The notes: generated by a model not told the origin, from the sequence alone. 64,000 nucleotides of DNA from Gaoshiqia sediminis (GCF_025907915.1 NZ_JAPAAF010000003.1:1-64000); one strand, 5' to 3'. Counted from the stretch's first letter, positions 45,021 through 54,903 are shown. Made by a program: numbers and translations.

Positions 45021-46730
45021 ATGAAACGATATACATTCCTACTGTTTACCTTGTTTTTTAAAACTGTATTTTCACAGGCGCCCGCCCTGGATTATTACAG
45101 CGCGCCGGTAAAGATTCCGATGTTGCTGTCGGGTAACTTTGGCGAATTACGATCTAACCATTTTCATTCCGGTATCGACATCAAAACCAACGGTCAAAAC
45201 GGAGTTCCCGTTTATCCGGCTGCCGACGGCGAAGTTTCACGAATATATATTTCTCCCGGCGGTTTCGGACTGGCCCTGTATATCGATCATCCCAACGGTT
45301 CGACCTCTGTTTACGGACATTTACAAAAACTCAGGGACGACCTGGCAGCTTTCGCCAAGTCGGCACAATACGAAAAGGAATCTTTTGCGGTTGATCTCTT
45401 GGTTCCCAAAGGAAAGTTTAAAGTTCGCAGAAACGAAATAGTCGCCTACAGCGGAAACAGCGGTAGTTCCGGGGGCCCCCACCTGCATTTCGAAATACGG
45501 GAAACCAGCACGCAGCAGCCATTGAACCCCCTGCTATACCAATTCAATATTACCGACAAAATGCCGCCATCGATTTTATCGGTCATGCTGTATCCGTTGT
45601 CTGCAGACGCACATATAAACGGAAAATCCCACGCCCAACGCTTTGAAACCGTTTTTTACAATGGCGCCTTTCACCTGAAAAACAACCCCGTAATTACTGT
45701 TTTTGGGAAAGTGGGATTTGGGCTGCAGGCCCTTGATTATCTCGACGGAAGCTGGAGTAAATGCGGCGTTTATGAAATCGGGCTATCGGTTGATGGAAAG
45801 CAGATCTATACGTTCCGGATGGATAAACTAAGCTTTGACGAAACCCGGTACCTGAACAGTCACATCGATTACGGACATTTCCAGAAATACAACCGCCGTT
45901 TGCACAAAAACTGGATTGAGCCCGGCAACAAGCTGAATAACTACCCAGTTTTGGAAAACCAGGGAAAAGCAATGCTGGATGACGGGAAAATACACGAAGT
46001 GAGCTACCTGGTAAAAGACGTGAAAGGGAACAGCAGCAGGTTGACGTTCAAAGTTCAATCGAAACCCACAAAGATCTCGCAACCGGAAAAAGAAGGAATC
46101 CTCATCCCCTTCAACAAATCATACTCATTGGAAAAAGCAGGTCTGGAAGCATCCTTTAAGCCGGGTAGTTTTTATTCGGACCTTCGTTTGGATTACCAGG
46201 AAAAACCTTCAAACAATCTTTATTATTCATCCATTTTCAAACTGCACAACAACGAAGTGCCGGTGCATGATTATTTCCGACTAAAACTGAAGGCAGTAAA
46301 ACTCCCCAACGAGCTGCAGGATAAAGCGCTGATAGCTGCTATTGATGAAAAGACCGGCAAAAAATGGGCACTTGGAGGTAACTACGAAAATGGCTGGGTG
46401 GCAGCAAACATCAGGCAACTCGGGAGCTTCGCCATTGCAGTTGATACAATAGCTCCTACCATTACGCCTGTCAACATTAAGAATAAAACGATCCTTACCG
46501 ATAAGAACAAAATCAGCTTTAAAATTGGTGATGATTTCTCGGGGATCGAAAGTTACCGGGGCGAAATAAACGGAAATTGGGTACTGTTTGAGTACGACGC
46601 CAAAAACCGGTTGCTCGAATACTATTTCGACCCGCAGCGCATGGAGTTCAACAAAAAGCAACATTTCAAACTGGTGGTGAGCGACGCAAAAAATAACCGG
46701 GCCACATACGAGGCCAGCTTTTACAGATAA
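45021..46730 (+). CDS. M23 family metallopeptidase
   Basis: 569 residues with a signal peptide (MKRYTFLLFTLFFKTVFSQ). The LytM/M23 domain is at the N-terminal end: HFHSGIDIK gives the zinc ligands His49 and Asp53, and GNSGSSGGPHLHFEIRET gives His154 and His156. The catalytic set is complete. The following 400 residues are beta-rich with Ig-like character (TFKVQSKPTKISQPEK, FKIGDDFSGIESYRG) and no other recognised catalytic motif. A periplasmic murein endopeptidase or a regulator of one. Single gene. Confidence 0.92.
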   Translation: MKRYTFLLFTLFFKTVFSQAPALDYYSAPVKIPMLLSGNFGELRSNHFHSGIDIKTNGQNGVPVYPAADGEVSRIYISPGGFGLALYIDHPNGSTSVYGHLQKLRDDLAAFAKSAQYEKESFAVDLLVPKGKFKVRRNEIVAYSGNSGSSGGPHLHFEIRETSTQQPLNPLLYQFNITDKMPPSILSVMLYPLSADAHINGKSHAQRFETVFYNGAFHLKNNPVITVFGKVGFGLQALDYLDGSWSKCGVYEIGLSVDGKQIYTFRMDKLSFDETRYLNSHIDYGHFQKYNRRLHKNWIEPGNKLNNYPVLENQGKAMLDDGKIHEVSYLVKDVKGNSSRLTFKVQSKPTKISQPEKEGILIPFNKSYSLEKAGLEASFKPGSFYSDLRLDYQEKPSNNLYYSSIFKLHNNEVPVHDYFRLKLKAVKLPNELQDKALIAAIDEKTGKKWALGGNYENGWVAANIRQLGSFAIAVDTIAPTITPVNIKNKTILTDKNKISFKIGDDFSGIESYRGEINGNWVLFEYDAKNRLLEYYFDPQRMEFNKKQHFKLVVSDAKNNRATYEASFYR

Positions 46731-46901
46731 TCCGACATTTTCAATTCATGCAATAAAAATTGAATAGCGAATAACGGGCACTGCGCATCTAAAAGCAAAC
46801 GTTCTTATTGACCACCAAGACGATAACATCCAATCATACCAGAAACTCCAGTGATCAAACAAATCTGATTTCCAGAAGTCGCGTCACTTGAAAAAACATG
46901 T

Positions 46902-46909
46902 TATCTTTG
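46902..46909 (+). promoter_or_regulatory. -7 box of fabD
   Basis: TATCTTTG, a perfect match, 28 bp before the ATG at 46937 and downstream of the in-frame codon at 46898, which it excludes as a start. Confidence 0.55.
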
Positions 46910-46936
46910 TCGCCTGAAAAACTTAAACGTTTCATT

Positions 46937-47824
46937 ATGAAAGCATATGTATTCCCCGGACAGGGCGCACAATTTCCCGGCATGGGAAAAGATCTTTACG
47001 AAAATTCGCCCCTGGCCAAAGAATTATTTGATAAAGCCAACGAAATTTTGGGCTTCAACATCACCGATATCATGTTCGAAGGTTCGGTTGACGACCTGAA
47101 ACAAACCAAAGTGACCCAACCGGCCATTTTCCTGCACTCGGTGATTTTAGCCAAAACGCTCGACAACTTTCAGCCGGAAATGGTGGCCGGACACTCGCTG
47201 GGTGAATTTTCAGCGTTGGTCGCCAATGGGGCGCTCACCTTCGAGGACGGATTAAAATTGGTATCGCAACGTGCCACAGCTATGCAAAAGGCCTGCGAAA
47301 AAGAACCTTCAACTATGGCAGCTATTGTAGGGCTCGAAGATGCTGTGGTGGAAGAAGTTTGTGCTTCAATCGAAGAAGTAGTTGTTCCGGCGAATTACAA
47401 CTGCCCCGGGCAATTGGTGATTTCCGGAAGCATGGAAGGCATTGACAAGGCCTGTGAACTGCTGACCGCCAAAGGCGCCAAACGTGCCCTGAAATTAGTT
47501 GTTGGCGGCGCTTTCCACTCGCCACTGATGGAACCAGCCCGCGAAGAACTGGCCGCCGCCATCGAAGCAACCACATTCAGCACGCCTGTTTGTCCGGTCT
47601 ATCAGAACGTGAACGCCGCTCCGGTAAGCGACCCGGCAACCATCAAACAAAACCTGATCGCCCAGCTGACCGCACCCGTCAGATGGACCCAGACTGTTGA
47701 AAACATGCTAAAAGACGGAGCTACTGTATTCACCGAAATTGGCCCCGGAAAAGTATTGCAGGGGTTGATCAAAAAAGTGGACCGCACAGCCGAAACCGCC
47801 GGTATAGATAGTTATTCTGCTTAA
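46937..47824 (+). CDS. fabD: Malonyl-CoA:ACP transacylase
   Basis: 295 residues. MKAYVFPGQGAQFPGMG is the family start, the nucleophile is Ser87 in AGHSLGEFSAL, and the second catalytic residue is His in VVGGAFHSPLM. It loads malonate onto acyl carrier protein for fatty acid synthesis. ATG 46937 follows a perfect -7 box. No other fab genes are adjacent. A terminator follows at 47853-47884. Confidence 0.97.
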   Translation: MKAYVFPGQGAQFPGMGKDLYENSPLAKELFDKANEILGFNITDIMFEGSVDDLKQTKVTQPAIFLHSVILAKTLDNFQPEMVAGHSLGEFSALVANGALTFEDGLKLVSQRATAMQKACEKEPSTMAAIVGLEDAVVEEVCASIEEVVVPANYNCPGQLVISGSMEGIDKACELLTAKGAKRALKLVVGGAFHSPLMEPAREELAAAIEATTFSTPVCPVYQNVNAAPVSDPATIKQNLIAQLTAPVRWTQTVENMLKDGATVFTEIGPGKVLQGLIKKVDRTAETAGIDSYSA

Positions 47825-47852
47825 AAAGAGTGCCACCATATTTATCCAGAAG

Positions 47853-47884
47853 AACTGCATTTCGACGAGAAGTGCAGTTTTTTC
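47853..47884 (+). terminator. Terminator of fabD
   Basis: AACTGCA (47853-47859) and TGCAGTT (47873-47879) arms with an inner TTC/GAA pair, followed by TTTTTC. Confidence 0.7.
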
Positions 47885-47958
47885 TTTTCAGGAAAACATC
47901 CAGGGATCCAATGCATTACCCAAAAGCGCAACCTGTCTGGCTATAATTATAAAATGGT

Positions 47959-49374
47959 TTATTTAAGCTGATAGCGAAGGCTAAATTCCACGCCCAGCGA
48001 AGGCTCTTCGTAATCTCCCAAATCAGCTGCCATTCTAACACTGTAACTGATGGGTTTTTGTTTGGGTTGATACTGACAGGAAACTGCCAGAGAAAAAAGC
48101 TTCTGAGACGGAGAAATCCGGGATCCGTAATTTCCGAAATAGCGTGACCAGGTCATCATCCCCGTCCACTGAACCTGTTCAGAAAAATAGCCGGAGAAAC
48201 CGGAATGAATCCCCCACAACCTGGTACTTGCAAAACCAACAGAAACCCCATCCTCGTTTATCGTTGGAACAAACAGCGGCAGTCCCATCATTCGGTTGTA
48301 TGCCACAAAACCCGAGCGATAAACGCTGTTATTGAAATAATTATCCCTTCCCCGTCCAGTGGGTCGAGCCGGATTTTCGGGATTGGGTTTGTCCAAGTGA
48401 AATGCGCCGCTTTGATCCATCGTATGGACATATTCCATCACAATTAATTTCAGCAGTGGCGTTTCTTTCAGCCAAGTCAGCGCCAATCCGCCGTAGCCAT
48501 CTTCTGCATTGTCCCACTCCATCCCTGAACGGTCTTCAAAAAGATGATGCCAGTAAATATCAAGACAGTAACCATCCTGATGGTAATTCAATTGAAATAC
48601 ATATTGCCCAAGCTGATTTCCGGCTACATTATTCTGATCGGTTTCAGGCGACTCATCTCCCCCCTCTTTGCCGCGAACATACTTCCAGTAGTAATTGAAA
48701 CCGGGCAAATCGCCGTATTCCGATGAATAGCCATCCCAAAAAACCCAATGGTCCAAGGCTGTACGAAACGTTAACTCAGGTGTAATCTTGAAATTAAACC
48801 GTATCCATTTGTGGTGTAAACCGGGATGCGAAACAATCCGGTCGTCTATCAGGAAATGCTCGGCATATTTAAAATCGAAAGAAAAAAAACTTGCCCCGCC
48901 GGATGGAAATGGCGTAACATCTGATGCCCCAAACTCAACACGCGGCAATGGGCGCGCATTTCGCGACTGAAACAGATCACCGTTCGAGAGCGAAAGCCCT
49001 TCTGCATAAACCGGATCGCTTTGTGCCCCGGCCAGCAGATAAGCCTTTCGGGCATAAAATTTCCCCCAGTATTCCGTCGCAAAAACCGATGGCTCATTTC
49101 CTGTCCGCCCGTTTAGTGAAGCTCCAAAATCGATCGAAAATCCACGCTTCCCAAATGGGTTTCCTCGGTGCTGCCAGTCAATCCCCCAAAGTTGCTGAGC
49201 GCCGTGTTTGTTGCTGACCGTTCCCAACCGGTTCACCTCCAACCAAAAAGGAAGCTGTTTGTCCGAGAACAAAAAATTGCTCTGCAACGAAACAGAAGAT
49301 TGACCGGATAAGGGTTGTGCCGACAGGAGCCGGAACAACAACAGCAGGCAAAATGAAAGTATAATTGGCTTCAT
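47959..49374 (-). CDS. Capsule assembly Wzi family outer membrane protein
   Basis: 471 residues. A signal peptide (MKPIILSFCLLLLFRLLSAQ) leads to an outer-membrane barrel pattern with frequent aromatic strand ends and a terminal SLRYQLK. The family stretches FWLEVNRLGTVSNKHGAQQLWG, FLIDDRIVSHPGLHHKW-like LIDDRIVSHPGLHHKWI, and RGRDNYFNNSVYRSGFVAYNRMMG match Bacteroidota Wzi-like proteins, thought to hold polysaccharide at the cell surface. ATG 49374 begins 8-14 bp after the T run that ends the RNase P RNA, so read-through from rnpB is possible. Confidence 0.85.
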   Translation of the reverse strand: MKPIILSFCLLLLFRLLSAQPLSGQSSVSLQSNFLFSDKQLPFWLEVNRLGTVSNKHGAQQLWGIDWQHRGNPFGKRGFSIDFGASLNGRTGNEPSVFATEYWGKFYARKAYLLAGAQSDPVYAEGLSLSNGDLFQSRNARPLPRVEFGASDVTPFPSGGASFFSFDFKYAEHFLIDDRIVSHPGLHHKWIRFNFKITPELTFRTALDHWVFWDGYSSEYGDLPGFNYYWKYVRGKEGGDESPETDQNNVAGNQLGQYVFQLNYHQDGYCLDIYWHHLFEDRSGMEWDNAEDGYGGLALTWLKETPLLKLIVMEYVHTMDQSGAFHLDKPNPENPARPTGRGRDNYFNNSVYRSGFVAYNRMMGLPLFVPTINEDGVSVGFASTRLWGIHSGFSGYFSEQVQWTGMMTWSRYFGNYGSRISPSQKLFSLAVSCQYQPKQKPISYSVRMAADLGDYEEPSLGVEFSLRYQLK

Positions 49375-49381
49375 GGGTGTC

Positions 49382-49797
49382 AAAAAAAGCAGACCTGTAA
49401 GCCGGGTTCTGTATCTCCGGAAAACCGGAAACCTCTATCATTTATCTGGCCGCAACATTGCTGGTGCGATCTAGCAGCCTACCCCTCACGACTCCCGGAC
49501 GAACCGGGACTGACCTGACGGTCAGAACAGGGCGGGCAACCCTGTCGGCAACATTTGCCGGCCGTGATATATTTGGCTTTGCAACCCATGACGCGTACGG
49601 CTTTCGGGATCACCCCCGAAACCGGTGAGCTCTTACCTCACCTTTTCACCCTTATCCGGCAGGGCCGGACGGTTATTTTCTGTTACGCGGCTAAAAGCTT
49701 TCGCCCTTCTTCCCGTTAGGAAGCATGGTGCCCTGCGTTGCCCGGACTTTCCTCTCTTCCAGTTTACCTGAAACAGCGATAGAGCGGTCTGCCCTGC
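49382..49797 (-). ncRNA. rnpB: RNase P RNA, bacterial class A
   Basis: The RNA component that cuts tRNA 5' leaders. On the minus strand the 5' part contains the invariant GAGGAAAGTCCGGGC (about 49738-49752), and the 3' end has ACAGAACCCGGCTTAC before GGTCTGC (about 49389-49411), which pairs with GCAGACC at the 5' end (P1). Length about 405 nt is normal for class A. A T run (49382-49388) follows as terminator. A promoter-like TTATTTTG stands just before the 5' end (49798-49805). Reading frames over this region have no coding value. Confidence 0.96.
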
Positions 49798-49889
49798 AAA
49801 ATAACAAAAAATTATGCTGGAAATGACCCCGGAACCACAAGTATTTCAAAAACTTCAGGCATCACAACAACAAAACGACCAAACGCTAT

Positions 49890-50840
49890 TTATTCATCCC
49901 GGTATAAGCGCCCTTGCCAGGTTTCGCGTTCAGCCAGCCGCTTTTCCAGCTTGGCCACAAACTCGAAATTTTTCAACCCCCATTTGGGTGCAAGCAGCAT
50001 ACCCGCAGGTGCCTGGCTCACGAACCGCTCCACAATAATCCGGGGATTCAGCAGTTCCAGATAATCCACAATCAAATCGATATATTCCTCTGCCGAGAAT
50101 AAGTTGAAATCATCCGGATTCCGTTGATATTCCACAGCCATTCGGGTTCCCCGGTGAATTTGCAGTTGATGAAGCTTCAGGTTCTCAACAGGAAGTTGCG
50201 AAACCACGCGAGCCTGTTCCAAAAAATCGGATCGGGTTTCGCCGGGCAGTCCTAAAATCAGATGAGCACAATTATGGATTCCCCGGCGGGCTGTTTCTTC
50301 CAATGCCTGCCTGGCAACAGCAAATGAATGCCCCCTATTTATCCGGATCAGCGTTTCATCTTTAACCGACTCTACCCCAAACTCCACCATCACATAAACT
50401 GATTTTGACAAGTCGGCCAGATACTCCAAAATTTCTTCATTGACGCAATCCGGTCGGGTACCGATAACCAAGCCAATCACTCCGGGATGGGACATCGCCT
50501 CCTCGTAACGCGCCTTCAAAACCTGCATATCTGCATACGTATTTGAATAGGCCTGAAAATAGGCCAGAAACCGCATCGTCTTGTGCTTTCTCGCAAAAAA
50601 ATCAATTCCCTGTTGCAACTGCTCGGTAATGCTCTTATCCAACCGGCAATAATCGGGCTTAAAGGAATCGTTGTTACAATACGAACAACCGTTAAATGCT
50701 TTGGTGCCGTCGCGGTTCGGACAGGTAAAACCAGCATCGACCGATACCTTTTGTACCCGCCCGTCAAACAGTTGCCTGAAATGGGTTGGAAAATCATGAT
50801 ACCGTTTTTGATGGCCCCAGGGAAATTGTTCTGTTGTCAT
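49890..50840 (-). CDS. TIGR01212 family radical SAM protein
   Basis: 316 residues of the YhcC-like family. The cluster site is FTCPNRDGTKAFNGCSYCNN with cysteines near 39, 51 and 54, and YxxAYSNTYA-like YFQAYSNTYADMQVLKARY is the family signature following it. The function is unknown, possibly an RNA or cofactor modification. ATG 50840 is chosen: MTTEQFPWGHQKRYHDF is the typical start, and a near-consensus promoter (TTTA, 19 nt, TAATTTCG) lies between it and an upstream in-frame start at 50960. Confidence 0.93.
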   Translation of the reverse strand: MTTEQFPWGHQKRYHDFPTHFRQLFDGRVQKVSVDAGFTCPNRDGTKAFNGCSYCNNDSFKPDYCRLDKSITEQLQQGIDFFARKHKTMRFLAYFQAYSNTYADMQVLKARYEEAMSHPGVIGLVIGTRPDCVNEEILEYLADLSKSVYVMVEFGVESVKDETLIRINRGHSFAVARQALEETARRGIHNCAHLILGLPGETRSDFLEQARVVSQLPVENLKLHQLQIHRGTRMAVEYQRNPDDFNLFSAEEYIDLIVDYLELLNPRIIVERFVSQAPAGMLLAPKWGLKNFEFVAKLEKRLAERETWQGRLYRDE

Positions 50841-51051
50841 TACTCTTGATTGAGCCACGAAATTAATGATAAAGTTGTTGGAATTAAAATTGACGGAATC
50901 AGCTACTTCGATCTTTTTCCTTCCGGATGACCAAAAGCCAGCAGCCCACGTTATCAACAAATGTTGAAAACTTTAAAACCCCTCACGGAGTTAGCCGTTC
51001 TTTATGTACGGCTGATTTCCTAATTTTATAAAAACTCTAAAATAACAGGCT

Positions 51052-52584
51052 ATGTTTAGTGCAAAAGACGTTTCAGACATGGAGGCAAGAGGGAGCAATG
51101 TACAAACCGTTTCCACACAGATTGAGAATTTCAAGAAAGGCTTTCCGTTTCTATCCATCATACATGCAGCCACAATCGGGCAAGGAATTATCAAACTAAA
51201 CGGCGCTGAAATTGAAGAAAGCGTCGCTTTTTTTGATGCCTGCGCGAAAGAAGGCGTCAGCTTGCTGAAATTTGTCCCGGCATCGGGAGCTGCCAGCCGC
51301 ATGTTCAAGGCGCTTTTCGAAGCAAAAGAGCAATTGGAGAAAGGGGTTCCGGAACAGGAAGTCCTTTCAAAATCAGAGATGCAATACTTCTTTTCAAACC
51401 TGAGAAAATTTGCTTTCTACAACGATTTGAAACAATTGGCCGGGAAAGATCCGGAACAGTTATCATTACTGGAAATTTTGAACCTGGTGTTGACTGAGGA
51501 AGGACTGAATTACGGCAACCTGCCCAAGGGATTGCTCAAATTTCATCAATACGGAACGGAGAACCGGACTTCGTTTGAAGAGCATTGCGTGGAAGGTGCG
51601 CTTTATGCCAAAAACAAGAACGGCAGCGTAAAAATACATTTTACCGTTTCGCCCGAACATCAGACAGGATTTGAAGCGCATTTATCGGCAATCAAAGAAA
51701 AATACGAAGCGGCATTCGTGGTGACCTACGACATTTCATTTAGTCAGCAAAAACCCTCCACCGACACGATTGCCGTGACACCGGACAATGAGCCTTTCCG
51801 GAACGATGACGGCAGCCTGTTGTTCCGTCCGGGCGGGCACGGGGCACTGCTGGCCAATCTGAACGACCTGGATGCCGATGTGGTTTTCATAAAAAATATC
51901 GACAATGTGGTGCCCGATTATTTGAAGCCCGAAACCGTTACATACAAAAAAGCGCTGGCGGGTTTGCTGCTCGATCTGCAACAAAAAATATTCAATTACC
52001 AACGCATTCTCAACACACACCATTACTACAGCCTGGACAGTGCATTTTTTGCCGAAGCGGCCAATTTCCTCGAAAATATATTGAACGTAAAACCGCCAAG
52101 CAACCAATATTATTCCGAAAAAGAAGAATTGTACCATTACCTGAAATCGAAATTTAACCGTCCTATTCGCGTTTGCGGTATGGTGAAGAACCAAGGCGAA
52201 CCGGGCGGAGGCCCTTTCTGGGCAAAGAACAGCGATGGTTCAACCTCGTTGCAAGTGGTTGAAAGCTCGCAAATCGACCTGAAAGACCCTGATCAAAAAG
52301 CCCTTATAGATGAAGCGACCCATTTCAACCCGGTTGATTTGGTTTGTGCCTTTAAAAACTACAAAGGTGAAAAATACGACCTTTCCAACTACAGCGACCC
52401 GGAAACCGGATTCATTTCCAGCAAATCGAAAGATGGCAAGGAACTGAAAGCCCAGGAACTGCCCGGCTTGTGGAACGGAGCCATGTCTGATTGGAACACG
52501 CTGTTCGTGGAAGTTCCCATCATCACTTTCAACCCGGTAAAAACGGTGAACGACCTTTTAAGAAAAGAGCACCAACCGGAGTAA
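51052..52584 (+). CDS. DUF4301 family protein
   Basis: 510 residues of a Bacteroidota-specific family of unknown function. Typical stretches are LLKFVPASGAASRMFKALFEA near residue 75, FRNDDGSLLFRPGGHGALL near 245, and PIRVCGMVKNQGEPGGGPFWAKN near 375. The PASGAASRM and PGGHGALL loops resemble nucleotidyltransferase phosphate loops, so a sugar-nucleotide type activity is possible but unproven. A TAATTTTA box is at 51021-51028. Followed by a TPR gene after 48 bp. Confidence 0.88.
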   Translation: MFSAKDVSDMEARGSNVQTVSTQIENFKKGFPFLSIIHAATIGQGIIKLNGAEIEESVAFFDACAKEGVSLLKFVPASGAASRMFKALFEAKEQLEKGVPEQEVLSKSEMQYFFSNLRKFAFYNDLKQLAGKDPEQLSLLEILNLVLTEEGLNYGNLPKGLLKFHQYGTENRTSFEEHCVEGALYAKNKNGSVKIHFTVSPEHQTGFEAHLSAIKEKYEAAFVVTYDISFSQQKPSTDTIAVTPDNEPFRNDDGSLLFRPGGHGALLANLNDLDADVVFIKNIDNVVPDYLKPETVTYKKALAGLLLDLQQKIFNYQRILNTHHYYSLDSAFFAEAANFLENILNVKPPSNQYYSEKEELYHYLKSKFNRPIRVCGMVKNQGEPGGGPFWAKNSDGSTSLQVVESSQIDLKDPDQKALIDEATHFNPVDLVCAFKNYKGEKYDLSNYSDPETGFISSKSKDGKELKAQELPGLWNGAMSDWNTLFVEVPIITFNPVKTVNDLLRKEHQPE

Positions 52585-52605
52585 GTTGAATTTGAAAACT
52601 ATTAT

Positions 52606-52613
52606 TAAATTTG
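52606..52613 (+). promoter_or_regulatory. -7 box of the TPR gene
   Basis: TAAATTTG, a perfect match, 20 bp before the ATG at 52633. Confidence 0.5.
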
Positions 52614-52632
52614 CACCTGCAATTATCTGTTT

Positions 52633-54051
52633 ATGGACGAGGACGCAAGGGACTATTTTGAAAACGAAGAAATCATTGAAGCTGTCGACCGTTTCAAGAA
52701 AATGATCAAAGACAACCGCTTTGAATATTTTGATGTATTTGAAATAGAAGGAATTGTTGAATACTTTTTGGATGAAGGAAAAATAAAACTTGCCCAGCAA
52801 GCTGTCGAAAACGGACTCGAAATTCACCCCAACTCCATTGCCCTTCAAATAAAAAAAGCCCAAATCCTCTTAATTGACGGGCGGGCCGAAGAATCATTGG
52901 AACTGATTACTATCGCTGAAAAAATTGAGGACAGCAATTCGGATGTCTTCCTCATTAAAGGTTCCTCGCTGATTATGGTTGGCATGATTGAAGAGGCCAT
53001 TGCTGCTTTTGAGCAGTCCATCCTTCATAACTACGAAGAAATGGACGATTTGCTTTACAATATTGCCGTAACACTTGGACAGGCCGGCGAAACCGAAAAG
53101 GCGATCAGTTTTCTGGAACGGGCCTATGATACCAACCCGCAAAATGAATTGGTATTGTATGAACTGGGATATTATTACGATAAAATTCAGGCATATGAAA
53201 AAAGCCTGCAATTCTACGACTACTATCTTGACATTGACCCGTTTAACGCTTCGGTGTGGTACAACATGGGGATTACCTACAATCGCATGGGCAAACACGA
53301 AGAAGCCATCGATGCATATGATTTTTCGATCGCACTTCAGGATGATTTTGAGCAGGCTTATTTCAATAAAGCAAATGCGCTTTCGAACAGCAACCGCTAC
53401 GAGGAAGCGGTTGTTTGCTACGAAGAATACCTGGAACGTGACAAAGAAAATGACGATGCGTATTGCTACCTGGGCGAATGTTTCCTAAACCTGGAACGTT
53501 ACAACGAAGCGCTGGTGAACTACCGGAAAGCTATTCGCATCAATAAAAACAATTCGAATGCCTGGTACGGGTCGGGACTGATCATGTGGATGGAAGGCCA
53601 ACTGACCGAAGCTTTGTCGGTGATGAAAAAAGCCTTGAAACTGGATGATGAAAACCCTGATTTCTGGCTGATTTACGGCAAAATAAACCACGAATTGGAT
53701 GCCTTTGACCTGGCAGAAACAGCATATATAAAAGCGACATCGCTGGATCCGGACAACCCGGACGGTTGGGTTTCGTATGCTGAAATGGAATACGACCGCG
53801 GAAGCCTTAACAAAGCCATCGATATTTTAAAAAGTGCCAGCAAAGCAATCTCGGAAGATTCAGGCATCAACTACCGGCTGACAGCATACCTGCTTGAAAA
53901 TAAAGATGAAACTTCAGCCACCGGATACTTTGAAAAAGCATTGGAAATTGACTTCAACGGCTATCGCGACCTGTTCGATTACTATCCGGAAGCGGTCCAA
54001 AATGAATCCATCCGTAAATTGATTAAGAAACATCAATCAACCAAACTATAA
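52633..54051 (+). CDS. Tetratricopeptide repeat protein
   Basis: 472 residues made almost wholly of TPR units from about residue 60 to 450: ASVWYNMGITYNRMGKHEEAIDAY, DDAYCYLGECFLNLERYNEALVNY and similar 34-residue repeats. No signal peptide or membrane segment, so cytoplasmic; a protein-binding scaffold with unknown partner. It ends 3 bp before the phosphosulfolactate synthase gene, so the two are co-transcribed. Confidence 0.9.
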   Translation: MDEDARDYFENEEIIEAVDRFKKMIKDNRFEYFDVFEIEGIVEYFLDEGKIKLAQQAVENGLEIHPNSIALQIKKAQILLIDGRAEESLELITIAEKIEDSNSDVFLIKGSSLIMVGMIEEAIAAFEQSILHNYEEMDDLLYNIAVTLGQAGETEKAISFLERAYDTNPQNELVLYELGYYYDKIQAYEKSLQFYDYYLDIDPFNASVWYNMGITYNRMGKHEEAIDAYDFSIALQDDFEQAYFNKANALSNSNRYEEAVVCYEEYLERDKENDDAYCYLGECFLNLERYNEALVNYRKAIRINKNNSNAWYGSGLIMWMEGQLTEALSVMKKALKLDDENPDFWLIYGKINHELDAFDLAETAYIKATSLDPDNPDGWVSYAEMEYDRGSLNKAIDILKSASKAISEDSGINYRLTAYLLENKDETSATGYFEKALEIDFNGYRDLFDYYPEAVQNESIRKLIKKHQSTKL

Positions 54052-54054
54052 AAA

Positions 54055-54813
54055 ATGAATTTCAATTTGCCATTCATCCCTGAAAGGCCCGAAAAACCAA
54101 GACAGTCAGGTCTTACCATGGTTATGGACAAAGGATTAAGCCTGCGTGAGGCGGAAGATTTTTGTGAAGTTTGCACCGAATATACCGATTTGGTAAAACT
54201 TGGTTTCGGAACCGGTTTATTGACCCCGAAGCTGAAAGAAAAAATCAAACTTTACCAGCAGGCCGGATTAAAGCCCTATTTCGGGGGGACCCTTTTTGAA
54301 GCATTTGTTGCCCGGAACATGTTTGACGATTACCGGAGATTTATTGCCGACAGTGGTGTGGAAACCGTGGAAGTATCTGACGGTGTTTTACCGATTGAGC
54401 ATGGAAAAAAATGCGGTTATATCGAATCCCTAGCCAAAGATTATGTGGTCTTATCAGAAGTTGGCACCAAACTGAAAGGTAAGGAAATTACACACGAGCA
54501 ATGGATCTCGTGGATGCAATCTGAATTACAGGCCGGCGCTTGGAAGGTGATTGCCGAAGCACGGGAAAGCGGCAATATTGGTATTTACAAAGAAGACGGT
54601 TCGGCTGATTGTGATTTGGTACTCGACATCCGCAAACATGTGAATGCCGACGACATCCTGTGGGAGGCCCCGCTGAAAAGCCAACAGGTTTGGTTCATCA
54701 AATTATTGGGAGCCAATGTAAATTTGGGCAATATTGCCAACAATGAGGTAATCCCGCTGGAAACACTGCGCCGCGGACTGAGGGGCGATACGCTGCTGAA
54801 TTTTCTTCCGTAA
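54055..54813 (+). CDS. Phosphosulfolactate synthase (ComA family)
   Basis: 252 residues of the ComA/PSL synthase TIM barrel. ERPEKPRQSGLTMVMDKGLS is the family start, then DLVKLGFGTGLLT, PYFGGTLFEAFVARN, VEVSDGVLPI and IKLLGANVNLGNIANNEVIPLETLRRGLRGDT. The family adds sulfite to phosphoenolpyruvate, giving (R)-phosphosulfolactate, the first step to sulfolactate and, in archaea, coenzyme M. ComB and ComC are not nearby. Three bases behind the TPR gene; a strong terminator follows. Confidence 0.92.
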   Translation: MNFNLPFIPERPEKPRQSGLTMVMDKGLSLREAEDFCEVCTEYTDLVKLGFGTGLLTPKLKEKIKLYQQAGLKPYFGGTLFEAFVARNMFDDYRRFIADSGVETVEVSDGVLPIEHGKKCGYIESLAKDYVVLSEVGTKLKGKEITHEQWISWMQSELQAGAWKVIAEARESGNIGIYKEDGSADCDLVLDIRKHVNADDILWEAPLKSQQVWFIKLLGANVNLGNIANNEVIPLETLRRGLRGDTLLNFLP

Positions 54814-54836
54814 ATATTAAAAAACTTACATTATAC

Positions 54837-54870
54837 AAAAAAGACTGTCTCCCAAAAGGCAGTCTTTTTT
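54837..54870 (+). terminator. Terminator of the DUF4301-TPR-synthase cluster
   Basis: Eleven-base arms AAAAAAGACTG and CAGTCTTTTTT with a 12-base loop. Confidence 0.85.
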
Positions 54871-54903
54871 GTGGGCAAAAACAAGAGGGGGAGTAAACTC
54901 TGG

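Noticed and set aside
49178-49441. Open frame over the 3' end of rnpB
   Set aside because: It lies across the RNase P RNA and has no protein character.
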